A DNA stretch of 64,000 bases from the NCBI GenBank assembly GCA_022796795.1, contig JAAWJI010000006.1, forward strand, positions 51,186 to 115,185, given 5' to 3'. The notes below the pieces were generated by a model that searched no databases, was not told where the DNA came from, and worked only from the letters and a program-made list of their open reading frames with translations. A program made the translations under genes and the position numbers. Source of the stretch: Lachnospiraceae bacterium (GTDB taxonomy: Bacteria; Bacillota; Clostridia; Lachnospirales; Lachnospiraceae). Of the stretch, positions 1 to 9,246 are shown one piece after another (the stretch's first letter is position 1; every line of letters starts with the position of its first letter).

Positions 1-1565
1 CAGCTCACATCCGTCACCGTTACGCCCACGCCGAAATTTCGCAGGATCTGCTGCAGGTGAAGGGCCGTCTCCTGAAGCTCCTGTCTGGAGCTGCCGACCT
101 GAGGCTTCATCTGCTTCAAAAGCTGCAGGGAAGGGAACACATAGGGCTTAGGGGCAGGCATCACCGGCGCCACTGCCTTCATAGGCGGCAAATCCTCCTG
201 GTTTTCTCTCCTTACAGAGGACAGATGTTCCTGAAACTCTGCCCTGGAAGCGGACACCCCAGTCCCCGAGGCTTCTCCACGAACATGGGTAAATCCGGCT
301 TGTCCTCCTGTTCTTTGGCTTCCCGGTTCCGGAAGCTTTGGCTCTGTCATGTCCTCTGCTTCCTCCACCGTCCCAAAAGCGTCACAGGCTTCTTTGTCCG
401 GCTCTATTTCTTCTGCCCCCTGCCAGGACATGGCAAGGTCTGTTTCCCTACCAGCATAAAGCTGCCCGCTTTGTCCTGTCTCAAGAACTCCCTGAAGTTT
501 CTTTTCTTGTTCTGCTTCGCTGCTTCCCTCCTCTGCATACTCCCGGTCTCTTTGTCCCACAAAGGCAGACTTTGCACCGTCTTTTTGCTCCTCTTCCCGA
601 AGCTCCTCCGCAGTCCTTGCCCGGTGCAGGGGCACATCAAAAAGCTCCTCCAGATCCTGCAGGTTGGGCTCGTCCACGGTGATCTCCCGCACATTTCCCA
701 TATGTATCCGCGGCAGGGGCTTTGGCTCCTCCACCGGCTCTGGGACTGCTTCCTCTTCTTCCACCGGGTTTTCTTCCACTGCCTCCTGGGCCTGCTCTTG
801 TAACTCCTCTTCCTCCCATTCCTCCTGGAGATTTTGCTCCCCGATGGTGGTATCCAGAGCCACGCCGGTTACCTTTTTCTCCACACGGCTTACCTGTTTT
901 TCTTCCTCTTCCCGTCTTCGGGCCTCCCGCTCCTCTTGGCGCTTCTTCCGTCGGGCCGCATCCTCCCTGGCGGAATCGTAAACCTTGCGGCCTCCCCGCT
1001 TGACCCCGCTGATAAAGGATCTCTCCGTGATCACCACCAGGCATATAATCATGAGTACGGACAGCAAAATCCAGGTTCCCGGCACGCCAAAGGCTCCTGT
1101 AAGAAGTTTACAGATCTCTCCCCCCAGAAAGCCGCCTCCCCGCTTTTCCTGGGAGGAATAAAGATAAAAGGCCTTGGCTGTGGCCTCCCCCTCCTTGGCT
1201 CCTGTCAAAAGCTGCATAAAACAGCAGCATAAAACACCGGCAAAGCCCATGGCCGCCGCCTTGATAGCCGCAATGGTATTCTCCCGGTTGGAAATGGAAA
1301 ACGCCGTTACCAAAAACAGCACCACGGGTAATACATAGGCAAAAAGCCCGAATATTCCAAACATAACCCCGCTGACAAAGCCGCCCACAAAGCCGCCCAC
1401 TCCAAAATTACTGATCAATAAAAGAACAGACACGGCAAACAAGCCCAGAATCAGGATTTCCTTCCGGATCATGGTGTCCTGCTGATGCTTTTTTGCAGCA
1501 GTCTTTTTTCCTGTTGTATGTTTACGCGATGTTGTCTGACGCTTTTTGGTCGTCCCCGCTGCCAT
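1..1565 (-). CDS. ftsK: DNA translocase FtsK/SpoIIIE, N-terminal part (cut by window edge)
   Basis: This is the N-terminal half of an FtsK/SpoIIIE-type DNA pump, which moves chromosomal DNA through the division or sporulation septum. It begins with a Lys/Arg/Thr-rich cytoplasmic stretch of about 35 residues. Four hydrophobic segments follow between about residues 37 and 170. After them comes a long Glu/Pro/Arg-rich low-complexity linker, typical of the family. The C-terminal motor domain lies beyond the left edge, so no Walker motifs are visible and the family call rests on architecture and context. The ATG at 1565 follows a GGGAGGG ribosome-binding site. The tepA-ftsK neighbourhood matches the known Bacillus/Clostridia order. 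It could be a variant translocase, but FtsK is the best fit. Confidence 0.85.
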   Translation of the reverse strand, partial: MAAGTTKKRQTTSRKHTTGKKTAAKKHQQDTMIRKEILILGLFAVSVLLLISNFGVGGFVGGFVSGVMFGIFGLFAYVLPVVLFLVTAFSISNRENTIAAIKAAAMGFAGVLCCCFMQLLTGAKEGEATAKAFYLYSSQEKRGGGFLGGEICKLLTGAFGVPGTWILLSVLMIICLVVITERSFISGVKRGGRKVYDSAREDAARRKKRQEEREARRREEEEKQVSRVEKKVTGVALDTTIGEQNLQEEWEEEELQEQAQEAVEENPVEEEEAVPEPVEEPKPLPRIHMGNVREITVDEPNLQDLEELFDVPLHRARTAEELREEEQKDGAKSAFVGQRDREYAEEGSSEAEQEKKLQGVLETGQSGQLYAGRETDLAMSWQGAEEIEPDKEACDAFGTVEEAEDMTEPKLPEPGSQRTGGQAGFTHVRGEASGTGVSASRAEFQEHLSSVRRENQEDLPPMKAVAPVMPAPKPYVFPSLQLLKQMKPQVGSSRQELQETALHLQQILRNFGVGVTVTDVS

Positions 1566-1633
1566 GTATCTTCCCTCCCACGCTATACAGATCCCTCATA
1601 CCCTGCGTTTTAACGCAAACGAATCTATTGTCC

Positions 1634-1662
1634 AGTATACCACTTCTGACTGCGTCTGTAAA
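1634..1662 (-). promoter_or_regulatory. Probable sigma-A promoter of ftsK
   Basis: On the minus strand, TTTACA (1657-1662) and TATACT (1634-1639) are separated by 17 bases, about 70 bases upstream of the ftsK start. The match to the housekeeping consensus is good. It suggests that ftsK has its own promoter in addition to any read-through from tepA. Confidence 0.55.
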
Positions 1663-1757
1663 CCAATTCCTTTTTGTTCCCCGCTTCCTGCTTTCTCCCG
1701 GATTCCACCCCTCTCTTTTATTCTGATACAAGAGAAGCGCAAACAGGAGCAGAACGT

Positions 1758-2456
1758 CTACACATCCTGCTCCTGTCTCTCCTTCTGCTCCTGAATCATG
1801 GTTTTCAATTTCCGAAAGGCATCCCGGATTCCTCCTACCTCCTGGATAATCCCCTCTGCCACAGCCTGTTCGCCCACCAGCACAGAGCCTACATCCTTGG
1901 TCAGCTGCCCTGTTTCCAGCATCAGCTCTAAAAGGCGGCTTTCCGATATTTCACAGTGGCTGGTAATAAAGCCTGCAATACGATCCTGAATTTTCTGAAA
2001 ATAGTCAAAGGTCTGAGCCACACCGATAATAAGCCCTGTCATCCTCACAGGATGGATCATCATGGTTCCCGTGGGCACAATAAAGGAATAATCCGCCGAC
2101 ACAGCCAGAGGCACCCCAATGGAATGGCTGCCCCCCAATACCAGCGACACAGAGGGCTTGCTGAGAGAGGCGATCATTTCCGCAATAGCCAGCCCGGATT
2201 CCACATCTCCGCCCACAGTATTAATCAACACCAGAAGACCCTGGATCTCCCGGTTGTCCTCCACCTCCGCCAGCTGAGGAATCACATGCTCATATTTGGT
2301 GGTCTTGCTGTTGGAGGGAAGACATTCGTGCCCCTCAATCTCCCCGATCACATTCAGCAGATGTATTTTCGTCTCCTGCCCCAGAGTCAGCTGTCCGCTC
2401 TTTTCAATCTGCTCCTCCTTGCTCTCCTGGTTCTCCTGCTTCTGCTCTTCACTCAT
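1758..2456 (-). CDS. tepA: ClpP-like serine protease TepA (translocation-enhancing)
   Basis: This is a ClpP/crotonase-fold peptidase of the TepA (YmfB) family, about 232 residues and near the usual length. The nucleophile Ser lies in the motif GGSHSIGVPLA (about residue 115), and the catalytic His is in MMIHP about 25 residues later, as in ClpP. An acidic, Gln/Glu-rich N-terminal tail of about 25 residues precedes the domain. A GTG start at 2471 is possible but has almost no spacing to its ribosome-binding site. The ATG at 2456 has GTGAGG at a proper distance and is preferred. In Bacillus subtilis tepA lies just before spoIIIE, and the same order here supports both calls. Its natural substrates are not well defined. 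Confidence 0.85.
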   Translation of the reverse strand: MSEEQKQENQESKEEQIEKSGQLTLGQETKIHLLNVIGEIEGHECLPSNSKTTKYEHVIPQLAEVEDNREIQGLLVLINTVGGDVESGLAIAEMIASLSKPSVSLVLGGSHSIGVPLAVSADYSFIVPTGTMMIHPVRMTGLIIGVAQTFDYFQKIQDRIAGFITSHCEISESRLLELMLETGQLTKDVGSVLVGEQAVAEGIIQEVGGIRDAFRKLKTMIQEQKERQEQDV

Positions 2457-2584
2457 AAAATTCGGCCTCACTTCCCTACATACTCCGCCACGCAGCGGGA
2501 TAAAAGTAGTATGGAAAGTAAGGCCGATTTTTATACAAAACAGCTTCTATTTCCTTTTCACAATCCCTTTTCTATTCCCCGGAC

Positions 2585-2932
2585 TCATTCTCCCCAGAAG
2601 CGCTTGATCCCTCTGCGGTAATCCACAAAATACCAGATCAGCACCACCATCAGCACCACCACCAGGGCCGTATAGACAGAACCCAGCCTGACCACATAGA
2701 CATTTACCAGTCCTGCGGCCCCGAATACCACAGTCATGATTCCCATGACCAGGGAACGGGGAAACAAAAACCGCTTATATCCCTCCAGGTCCTTGCATTT
2801 CTTAATATCCATCTCCTTGCTGAGCAGCACAGAGTTAATCTCTCCGCTGGTCTTCATAGAGATCACAGAATATAGAATGTATAAACCGCTGAAAAAAATA
2901 ATCAGATCAATAACGGATGAAAAATCGCCCAT
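2585..2932 (-). CDS. Small membrane protein of unknown function
   Basis: This 115-residue protein has three hydrophobic segments (about residues 7-26, 60-80 and 85-103). The loop between the first two is Lys/Glu-rich and the C-terminus is basic (YRRGIKRFWGE). It is therefore likely an integral membrane protein. I do not recognise a family. It lies 10 bases after thrC on the same strand and is probably the last gene of a leuA-thrC transcript, although nothing in it suggests a role in amino-acid synthesis. Confidence 0.7.
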   Translation of the reverse strand: MGDFSSVIDLIIFFSGLYILYSVISMKTSGEINSVLLSKEMDIKKCKDLEGYKRFLFPRSLVMGIMTVVFGAAGLVNVYVVRLGSVYTALVVVLMVVLIWYFVDYRRGIKRFWGE

Positions 2933-2942
2933 AATTTCCTCC

Positions 2943-4427
2943 TTAGATTCCCAGGAACCGCTTTACAGCCGCCTTCATATCCGGCGCTTCCACCACGGTG
3001 TTGTGTAGCACTGGCGCACTGCGGATCTCCTCAATGGCCTGTGGAACCGGAACCTGAGAAAGCTGGCTTAAGGTATCCACCAGAGCAAAGTCTTCCGTCT
3101 CGTCGCAGGATCCCTGAATGGCCTCCATGACGCTGCGGGTAAACTTAAAGGGACTGGCCGTGGAGGCAATTATGGTCTTTGTCTCGTCTTTAGTTTCGCC
3201 CTGATATTTCTCATAAACCACTGCCGCCACCGCCGTGTGGGGATCAATCACATAACCCGTGGACTCATAGAGCCTGCGGATCATGGAAGCCGCCTCCTCC
3301 TGGGTTGCATAATTTCCATAGAAATCCTCCAGGCGCTCTCTCATAGCCAGGGTAATCTCATAAACGCCCTTTTCCGTCAGGTCCTGCATAAGCTTCCTGT
3401 TGGCCCCGTCATCCTCCCCGGCAATGCGGTAGATGAGGCGCTCCAGGTTGCTGGAGATCAAGATATCCATAGAGGGAGAACTGGTGAGGATAAACTCCCG
3501 GTTCCGGTCATAACGGCCGCTTTGGAAGAAATCATACAGCACCCTGTTGTCATTGGAGGCGCAGATCAGCTTCCCAATGGGCAGCCCCATCTGCTTGGCA
3601 TAATAGGCGGCCAGAATATTTCCGAAATTCCCTGTGGGAACCGTCACATTCACCGTCTCGCCCCTGGCCACCTCCTCATTGGCAAACAGTCGTGCATAGG
3701 CGTACACATAGTAGACAATCTGGGGAACCAGACGTCCAATATTAATGGAGTTGGCAGAGGAAAACTGGAACCCCCTGTCTGCCATTTTCCCCGCAAGCTC
3801 CTGATCTCCAAAAAGCTTCTTCACTCCGCTCTGGGCATCGTCAAAGTTTCCGTGAATGCCCACCACAAAGGTATTGTTACCCTTCTGAGTCACCATCTGC
3901 TTTTCCTGAATGGGGCTCACCCCATTCTTGGGATAAAACACAAGGATCCGGGTTCCCGGTACGTCCGCAAAGCCTGCCAGAGCCGCCTTGCCCGTATCCC
4001 CGGAGGTGGCTGTCAGAATCACAATCTCATTTTTTACCTGGTTTTTCCGCGCCGCTGTAGTCATGAGATGAGGCAGAATAGACAGGGCCATATCCTTAAA
4101 AGCAATGGTTGCCCCATGAAACAGCTCCAAGTAATACACGTCCTCCGCTTTTGCCAGAGGCGCAATCTCCTGGGTGTCAAATTTGCTGTCGTAGGCTTTG
4201 GCAATACAGTCCCGAAGCTCCTCCTCCGTGAAATCCGTCAGGAAACGGCTCATAACCGTATAGGCCAATTCCTGGTAGCTCATCTGGGCCAGCTCCTCCA
4301 CCGGAACCGATAGCCTTGGAATTTCCGTGGGGACAAACAGGCCCCCGTCATGGGAAAGCCCCTGCAAAATTGCCTGGGAGGCTGTGACGGTTTCCCCGCC
4401 TCTTGTACTCTTGTATAAGAGATTCAT
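2943..4427 (-). CDS. thrC: Threonine synthase
   Basis: ThrC converts O-phosphohomoserine to threonine with pyridoxal phosphate. At 494 residues it is of the long, fungal/E. coli-like class. The PLP lysine is in the motif ATIAFKDMAL (about residue 111). The phosphate-binding loop TSGDTGKAAL follows some 40 residues later, and the N-terminal signature STRGG is present. It lies 47 bases downstream of leuA, so the two are probably co-transcribed under the leucine T-box. That would couple threonine supply (the isoleucine precursor) to leucine tRNA charging. The coupling is an inference from position only. Confidence 0.95.
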   Translation of the reverse strand: MNLLYKSTRGGETVTASQAILQGLSHDGGLFVPTEIPRLSVPVEELAQMSYQELAYTVMSRFLTDFTEEELRDCIAKAYDSKFDTQEIAPLAKAEDVYYLELFHGATIAFKDMALSILPHLMTTAARKNQVKNEIVILTATSGDTGKAALAGFADVPGTRILVFYPKNGVSPIQEKQMVTQKGNNTFVVGIHGNFDDAQSGVKKLFGDQELAGKMADRGFQFSSANSINIGRLVPQIVYYVYAYARLFANEEVARGETVNVTVPTGNFGNILAAYYAKQMGLPIGKLICASNDNRVLYDFFQSGRYDRNREFILTSSPSMDILISSNLERLIYRIAGEDDGANRKLMQDLTEKGVYEITLAMRERLEDFYGNYATQEEAASMIRRLYESTGYVIDPHTAVAAVVYEKYQGETKDETKTIIASTASPFKFTRSVMEAIQGSCDETEDFALVDTLSQLSQVPVPQAIEEIRSAPVLHNTVVEAPDMKAAVKRFLGI

Positions 4428-4474
4428 GATTCTTCTTTCCTTTCCCCTTCGTCTTGCGAAGCGTCTTCTCTTTC

Positions 4475-6133
4475 TTATTTTACAGAATTGTTGATAGCCG
4501 TCAGGAGGGCGTCAATGGAGGCCCGGATAATGTCCGGATCCACGCCTGCTCCCCAGTGGAGCCGCCCGTCCGGAGTCTGGATCCCCACATAGGCAATCGC
4601 CCGGGAGCTGGAGCTCTGCTCCAAAGCATGCTCCTGGTAGGTCACCAGGTTGTAGGTCAGACCAAAGCATTTTTTCAGCGCATTGCTCACTGCGTTGAGA
4701 CGGCCGTTTCCGACAGCATAGGTTATCTCCGCCTTGTCCTGGAAGGTGGTATGTACCTCAGCGGTAATACCGTCCACCTGCTTGAAATGGACCTGGGTGA
4801 TATTATACGGCGTGATAATGCTTTCAAACCGCTCCTTGAAGAGGTCGAAAATCTCCTCGGGCAGAAGCTCCTTATTCTTGTGATCAGAAACCTCCTTGCA
4901 GGCATAGCCCATAGCTTCCCGCATCTTGGCCGGCAGGTTCAGGCCGAAGTTCTGCTCCAGAATATAGCCTACGCCGCCCTTGCCGGACTGGCTGTTGATC
5001 CGGATCACATCCGCATCATAGTTGCGTCCCACATCCTGGGGATCAATGGGCAGATAGGGAACCGTCCAGAACTCCCGTTCTTCCTCCTCCCGGTAATGCA
5101 TGCCCTTGGCAATAGCATCCTGATGGGAACCGGAAAAGGCCGCAAACACCAGGGCCCCGCTGTAGGGATTCCGCTCGTTCACCTTCATACCCGTATACTT
5201 CTCATAGCCCTCGCAGACCTCATTCATATTGGTAAAATCAAGCTGCGGATCCACGCCCTGAGAATAGAGGTTCATGGCCAGCGTCACAATGTCCACATTT
5301 CCCGTGCGCTCTCCGTTTCCGAACAGGGTTCCCTCCACCCGGTCCGCACCGGCCAGAAGGCCCATCTCCGTGTCTGCCACGCCGCAGCCCCGGTCATTGT
5401 GGGGATGAAGGGACAAAACGACGCTATCCCTGTATTTCAGGTTCTCAGACATGTATTCAATCTGCTGGGCATACACATGGGGCATGGAAAGCTGCACAGT
5501 CACCGGAAGATTGATAATCGCCTTTCTCTCCGGCGTAGGCTTCCACACATCCAGCACCGCATTGCAGACCTCCAGAGCATACGCAGGCTCTGTGCCCGTA
5601 AAACTTTCCGGGCTGTATTCAAAGAGGTAATCGCCGTTAGTCTCCTCTGTCAGCTGTTGTAAAAGGGCCGCCCCCTCCACGGCGATCTTCAGAATCTCCT
5701 CCTTGGATTTGCGGAACACCTGCTCCCTCTGGGCCTTTGAGGTGGAATTGTACACATGCACCACCGCTTTTTTCGCCCCCTTCAGAGCCTCAAAGGTCTT
5801 GCGGATAATGTGCTCCCGCGCCTGGGTCAGCACCTGGATGGTCACATCCTCCGGAATCAGATCCTTCTCAATAAGAGTGCGCAAAAAGGTATACTCTGTC
5901 TCAGAGGCTGCAGGGAATCCTACCTCAATCTCTTTAAATCCCACCTTGCAGAGAAGCTGGAAAAATTTTACCTTCTGATCTAAGGTCATAGGCACCACCA
6001 GGGCCTGGTTACCGTCCCTGAGATCCACGCTGCACCACACAGGCGCATGATCCACATAATCCTTTTGCGCCCATTTCATGCAGGGATAGGGGGGAAGAAA
6101 ATACTGCTGGGTATACTTCTGATAATTCTTCAT
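4475..6133 (-). CDS. leuA: 2-isopropylmalate synthase
   Basis: LeuA condenses acetyl-CoA with 2-oxoisovalerate in the first step of leucine synthesis. The 552-residue protein has the DRE-TIM catalytic signature as LRDGNQAL (about residue 39). The metal-binding HPHNDRG and the GNGERTGN motif complete the active site. The C-terminal third (from about residue 430) corresponds to the LeuA allosteric domain that binds leucine. The ATG is preceded by AAGGAGAG. A T-box leader lies directly upstream, so transcription should rise when tRNA-Leu is uncharged. Two leuCD pairs lie 30 kb away, and leuB is not in the window. Confidence 0.95.
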   Translation of the reverse strand: MKNYQKYTQQYFLPPYPCMKWAQKDYVDHAPVWCSVDLRDGNQALVVPMTLDQKVKFFQLLCKVGFKEIEVGFPAASETEYTFLRTLIEKDLIPEDVTIQVLTQAREHIIRKTFEALKGAKKAVVHVYNSTSKAQREQVFRKSKEEILKIAVEGAALLQQLTEETNGDYLFEYSPESFTGTEPAYALEVCNAVLDVWKPTPERKAIINLPVTVQLSMPHVYAQQIEYMSENLKYRDSVVLSLHPHNDRGCGVADTEMGLLAGADRVEGTLFGNGERTGNVDIVTLAMNLYSQGVDPQLDFTNMNEVCEGYEKYTGMKVNERNPYSGALVFAAFSGSHQDAIAKGMHYREEEEREFWTVPYLPIDPQDVGRNYDADVIRINSQSGKGGVGYILEQNFGLNLPAKMREAMGYACKEVSDHKNKELLPEEIFDLFKERFESIITPYNITQVHFKQVDGITAEVHTTFQDKAEITYAVGNGRLNAVSNALKKCFGLTYNLVTYQEHALEQSSSSRAIAYVGIQTPDGRLHWGAGVDPDIIRASIDALLTAINNSVK

Positions 6134-6199
6134 GTCTTGTTTCTCTCCTTTTCAAACCTCGATTTTCGACGATAACTGATAAATCGGGCATCCGGATCC

Positions 6200-6580
6200 T
6201 CCTTAGATCCTCTCACAGCAGACACCAAAACGCAATTTCCTGTAATGTAAAAAAGCCTTCCTCTCCACAGCACAGCAGTCTGCTGTCAGAGACGAAAGAC
6301 CAATCCAATGCCTTACGCGGTACCACTCTTCTTTCGCGGATTTCCTCTGGCCGCTCTCACAGTCCACGCCATGCAGCGCGATTCCTGCGTCCTGCCAAAA
6401 TCATCCACACACTCACCGGATACGGGTATATACCTTATATCCTCCCCTCTGTAACGGTAGGGCTCCGTCTGCGTCTACTCTCTCTAACTCTTCGGCCAGA
6501 AATTTGGGGCAGCCGCTCAAAGGTCAGTTCCATGGGTTTCCGCTGCCGCTTCACACCAGCCAACGGCTCTCTGAAATTGG
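6200..6580 (-). promoter_or_regulatory. T-box riboswitch leader (leucine)
   Basis: On the minus strand the conserved T-box AGAGTGGTACCGCG reads from 6329 down to 6316. A Stem I with the GGTGTGAAGC apical motif lies around 6550-6560, and a specifier-loop region GGAACTGACCTTTGAGC around 6500-6530. Downstream of the T-box is a terminator-like GC hairpin (about 6250-6295) ending in a TTTTTT run (6252-6257). T-boxes sense uncharged tRNA through codon-anticodon pairing. Two leucine codons, CTG or CTT, are possible specifiers here, depending on how the loop is drawn. The downstream leuA gene fits leucine either way. The exact ends of the element are approximate. Confidence 0.88.
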
Positions 6581-6836
6581 AAATTCCGTGTACTATTCCT
6601 CTTCCTAGCATTTATCATATTATCTGTTTAACAGGATAACAAAAAGGGGTGGACTTGTCAAGAAGATTTTCACGCCCGTCCTGTATAGCCCGCCGATTTC
6701 TGTATACACTATCTGGATAGAGCATACATTTGTGCCCTTCAAGGCACAGGAGTATTCCCGGAAAACCGGCCGAAAAAGATGGGTACAGGGAATTTTCCCC
6801 AAGTGCTCACATAGAAAAAAGGAGGCTTTCATTCTC

Positions 6837-7364
6837 ATGCGACATAAAGAATCCACCTATCTCCTGGCTGGTATCCTGTTTACCCTGTTCCTGGGCTCCC
6901 TCTCCCACTTCTTTTATGAGTGGTCCGGGGAGCATCCTCTGGTAGGACTTTTCTCCCCTGTGAATGAGTCCGTGTGGGAACACATGAAACTTGTCTTTTT
7001 TCCGGCTCTTCTCTACACTCTTTTTGAGATCATAGCCCGGCTCAGGCTGGACAGCCATTTTCTGACCGTGCGCTTTTTAAGTCTTCTGACAGGCACATTT
7101 CTCATACCCTGCCTGTTTTTTATCTATACCGGATTTCTGGGACGGCCTTTTCTGCCCCTGGACATCGGCATTTTCGTCCTCTGCACCCTGACAGTCTTTC
7201 TCCTGTCTCACTATCTGGATCTCAATGCCAAAGCTCTTTCCCTGCCCTTTTTTGTGCTGTTTACCGCCCTCTTGTTTTTTCTGATCCTGTTTTTTTCCTT
7301 TTCCTACAGGCCTCCAAATCTGCCCCTATTCTGGCCGCCAAAGAACTTTCTGTGGCTGCCTTAG
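6837..7364 (+). CDS. DUF6512-type multi-pass membrane protein
   Basis: This is a hydrophobic protein of about 175 residues with five or six membrane segments. The region after the second half-helix has [19 protein letters not shown], a conserved-looking stretch characteristic of the DUF6512 family, whose function is unknown. The longer reading frame opens at 6732, but the ATG at 6837 has GGAGG 12 bases upstream and begins just before the first membrane segment, so it is preferred. It is convergent with trpS and overlaps its end by 4 bases. Confidence 0.75.
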   Translation: MRHKESTYLLAGILFTLFLGSLSHFFYEWSGEHPLVGLFSPVNESVWEHMKLVFFPALLYTLFEIIARLRLDSHFLTVRFLSLLTGTFLIPCLFFIYTGFLGRPFLPLDIGIFVLCTLTVFLLSHYLDLNAKALSLPFFVLFTALLFFLILFFSFSYRPPNLPLFWPPKNFLWLP

Positions 7365-8446
7365 CCGCTGTATTTCTCCATCTGCTCCGCAATCAGACTC
7401 TGATCCTCGAAGTAGTTGATCCGCATGGCCCGGCGCACCTGAGCCAGCGTCTTGGCAGCAGTCTCCCGGGCCGTGTCGCTGCCCTTTTTCAACACCTCAT
7501 ACACATAGGGAATATCCCGCTCCAGCTCCTTGCGGCGGGCACGGATGGGAGAAAGCTCCTCCTGCAGTACCTTCATGAGGAATTTTTTCACCTTCACATC
7601 CCCCAGGCCTCCCCTGGTATAATGTGCTTTCAATTCCTCCAGATTCCCATAATCCGGCAGATACTCCGCAAAATGCTCCGGTTTGCTGAAGGCCTCCAGA
7701 TAGATAAACACAGGATTCCCCTCCACATTTCCCGGATCCTCCACCCGCAGATGATTGGGATCTGTAAACATGGACATAACCTTCTTGCGCACCTCTTCTT
7801 CTGAATCTGCCAGATAGATACAGTTGCCAAGAGACTTACTCATCTTTGCCTTTCCGTCAATACCAGGCAGGCGCAGGCAGGCCTTATTCTGAGGCAGCAA
7901 AATCTCCGGCTCTGTCAGGGTTTCCCCGTAAACCGTATTGAATTTGTGCACGATCTCCCGGGTCTGCTCCACCATGGGAGCCTGATCCTCTCCCACCGGC
8001 ACTGTGGTAGCCTGGAAGGCCGTAATATCCGCAGCCTGACTGATGGGATAGGTAAAGAATCCCACAGGAATACTGGTCTCAAAGTTCCGCATCTGAATCT
8101 CCGACTTCACCGTAGGATTCCGCTGCAGCCGGGACACGGTCACCAGATTCATATAGTAAAAGCTCAGCTCTGTGAGCTCCGGCAGCATGGACTGGATAAA
8201 GATGACGGATTTCTCCGGATCCAGCCCGCAGGACATATAATCCAGGGCCACCTCCACAATATTCTGCCGTACCTTCTCCGGATGCTCCGCATTATCCGTC
8301 AAAGCCTGGGCATCCGCAATCATAATAAATATTTTCTCAAATTCCCCGGAATTCTGCAGGCGCACCCGCTCTCTTAAGGAGCCCACATAATGTCCCACAT
8401 GAAGCCTTCCCGTAGGCCTGTCGCCTGTCAAAATAACCTTTCCCAT
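7361..8446 (-). CDS. trpS: Tryptophanyl-tRNA synthetase
   Basis: A class I aminoacyl-tRNA synthetase that charges tRNA-Trp. The N-terminus carries the phosphate-binding motif [16 protein letters not shown], a HIGH-type signature. The KMSKS loop appears as KAMSKSLGN (about residue 203). Its length of 361 residues is slightly above the usual 330. No T-box or trp leader is seen in the 130 bases upstream, so it may be read from the LUD-protein transcript or from a weak promoter. Confidence 0.95.
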   Translation of the reverse strand: MGKVILTGDRPTGRLHVGHYVGSLRERVRLQNSGEFEKIFIMIADAQALTDNAEHPEKVRQNIVEVALDYMSCGLDPEKSVIFIQSMLPELTELSFYYMNLVTVSRLQRNPTVKSEIQMRNFETSIPVGFFTYPISQAADITAFQATTVPVGEDQAPMVEQTREIVHKFNTVYGETLTEPEILLPQNKACLRLPGIDGKAKMSKSLGNCIYLADSEEEVRKKVMSMFTDPNHLRVEDPGNVEGNPVFIYLEAFSKPEHFAEYLPDYGNLEELKAHYTRGGLGDVKVKKFLMKVLQEELSPIRARRKELERDIPYVYEVLKKGSDTARETAAKTLAQVRRAMRINYFEDQSLIAEQMEKYSG

Positions 8447-8576
8447 AACACCTAATCCTCACTATTTCTCTCATTCTTAAGATAGCCCAGAAATCCGGAT
8501 TTTCCATCCCTTCTTTTCCGCTGCTATTTACTCACCATCATAAAGCATCTTACCGGAAAACACAAGCGGCTTTTCC

Positions 8577-9173
8577 TCAATACCCCAGCTCTTCATCAAT
8601 AAAGACAACCTCTGCCTCAATCATAGAGCATGCCCGCTCCAGAATTACCGTAACCCGGCACATCCGCTCCGGACTGCTGCAGTCAAAGCACTTCTCTCCT
8701 CCGGAAGCCCGACAGGGAATCCTGGAATCAAAACGCAGGGAATTTTTCGGCGCAGCCACCTGCTTCGCCCGCTCCATGGCTGACGCAAGATCCGGGCAGA
8801 TTTTATTCCTTCCCACCACAAAGTAAACCTTTCTGGGCCCGAACAGCGTCATGGCCACCCGATTTCCATTCCCGTCAATATTCACCAGCTCGCCGGTTTC
8901 CGCTACCCCATTGGCGCTGCACAGGTACACCGTTGCCTGAGCCGCCTTATCAAGCGTCTCCCGGCCCGGCTCTATCCAGTGCCAGTGCACCTGATTTTTC
9001 CCTGCCAAAAGCTCATAAAGCCCCATCTCCTTCACAGTCATGGAGCCTCCGATTCCCACTGTCTCATTTTGGATCTGTCCCTCCAGATAAGCTGCCGCCT
9101 CCTCCTTGGAGTCAAAAAAGCTGGTGAGAAATCCATGATTTTCAAAATTTTTCTTCAGCATCTCTCGGTTCAT
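8577..9173 (-). CDS. LUD-domain protein (lactate utilisation LutC/DUF162-like)
   Basis: A stand-alone LUD domain of about 198 residues. Visible features are IGGSMTVKEMGL near residue 40, a GNGNRVAMTLFGPRKVYFVVGRNK core, and a Cys-rich tail (PCRASGGEKCFDCSSPERMC) that could hold a metal or Fe-S centre. LUD proteins occur in lactate oxidation complexes (LutABC), but single-domain Clostridia members have no proven role, so the function is open. The ATG at 9173 has GGGAGGAAA upstream and was chosen over the longer frame starting at 9215. Confidence 0.8.
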   Translation of the reverse strand: MNREMLKKNFENHGFLTSFFDSKEEAAAYLEGQIQNETVGIGGSMTVKEMGLYELLAGKNQVHWHWIEPGRETLDKAAQATVYLCSANGVAETGELVNIDGNGNRVAMTLFGPRKVYFVVGRNKICPDLASAMERAKQVAAPKNSLRFDSRIPCRASGGEKCFDCSSPERMCRVTVILERACSMIEAEVVFIDEELGY

Positions 9174-9246
9174 AGCGCGTTTCCTCCCGGTTTTCTCTGT
9201 ATCTGCATGTTCCAAAGCTCTTTCGCCGCCTCACTTCCCACAGGAA

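Noticed and set aside
57..1232. Several plus-strand frames near the left edge
   Set aside because: They are all antisense to the FtsK linker, whose Glu/Pro-rich code produces open complementary frames.
3237..4313. A 358-codon plus-strand frame
   Set aside because: It is antisense to thrC, whose motifs are complete. The frame is a His/Leu/Gly-rich shadow.
4454..5662. A 402-codon plus-strand frame
   Set aside because: It is antisense to leuA and has the same shadow character.
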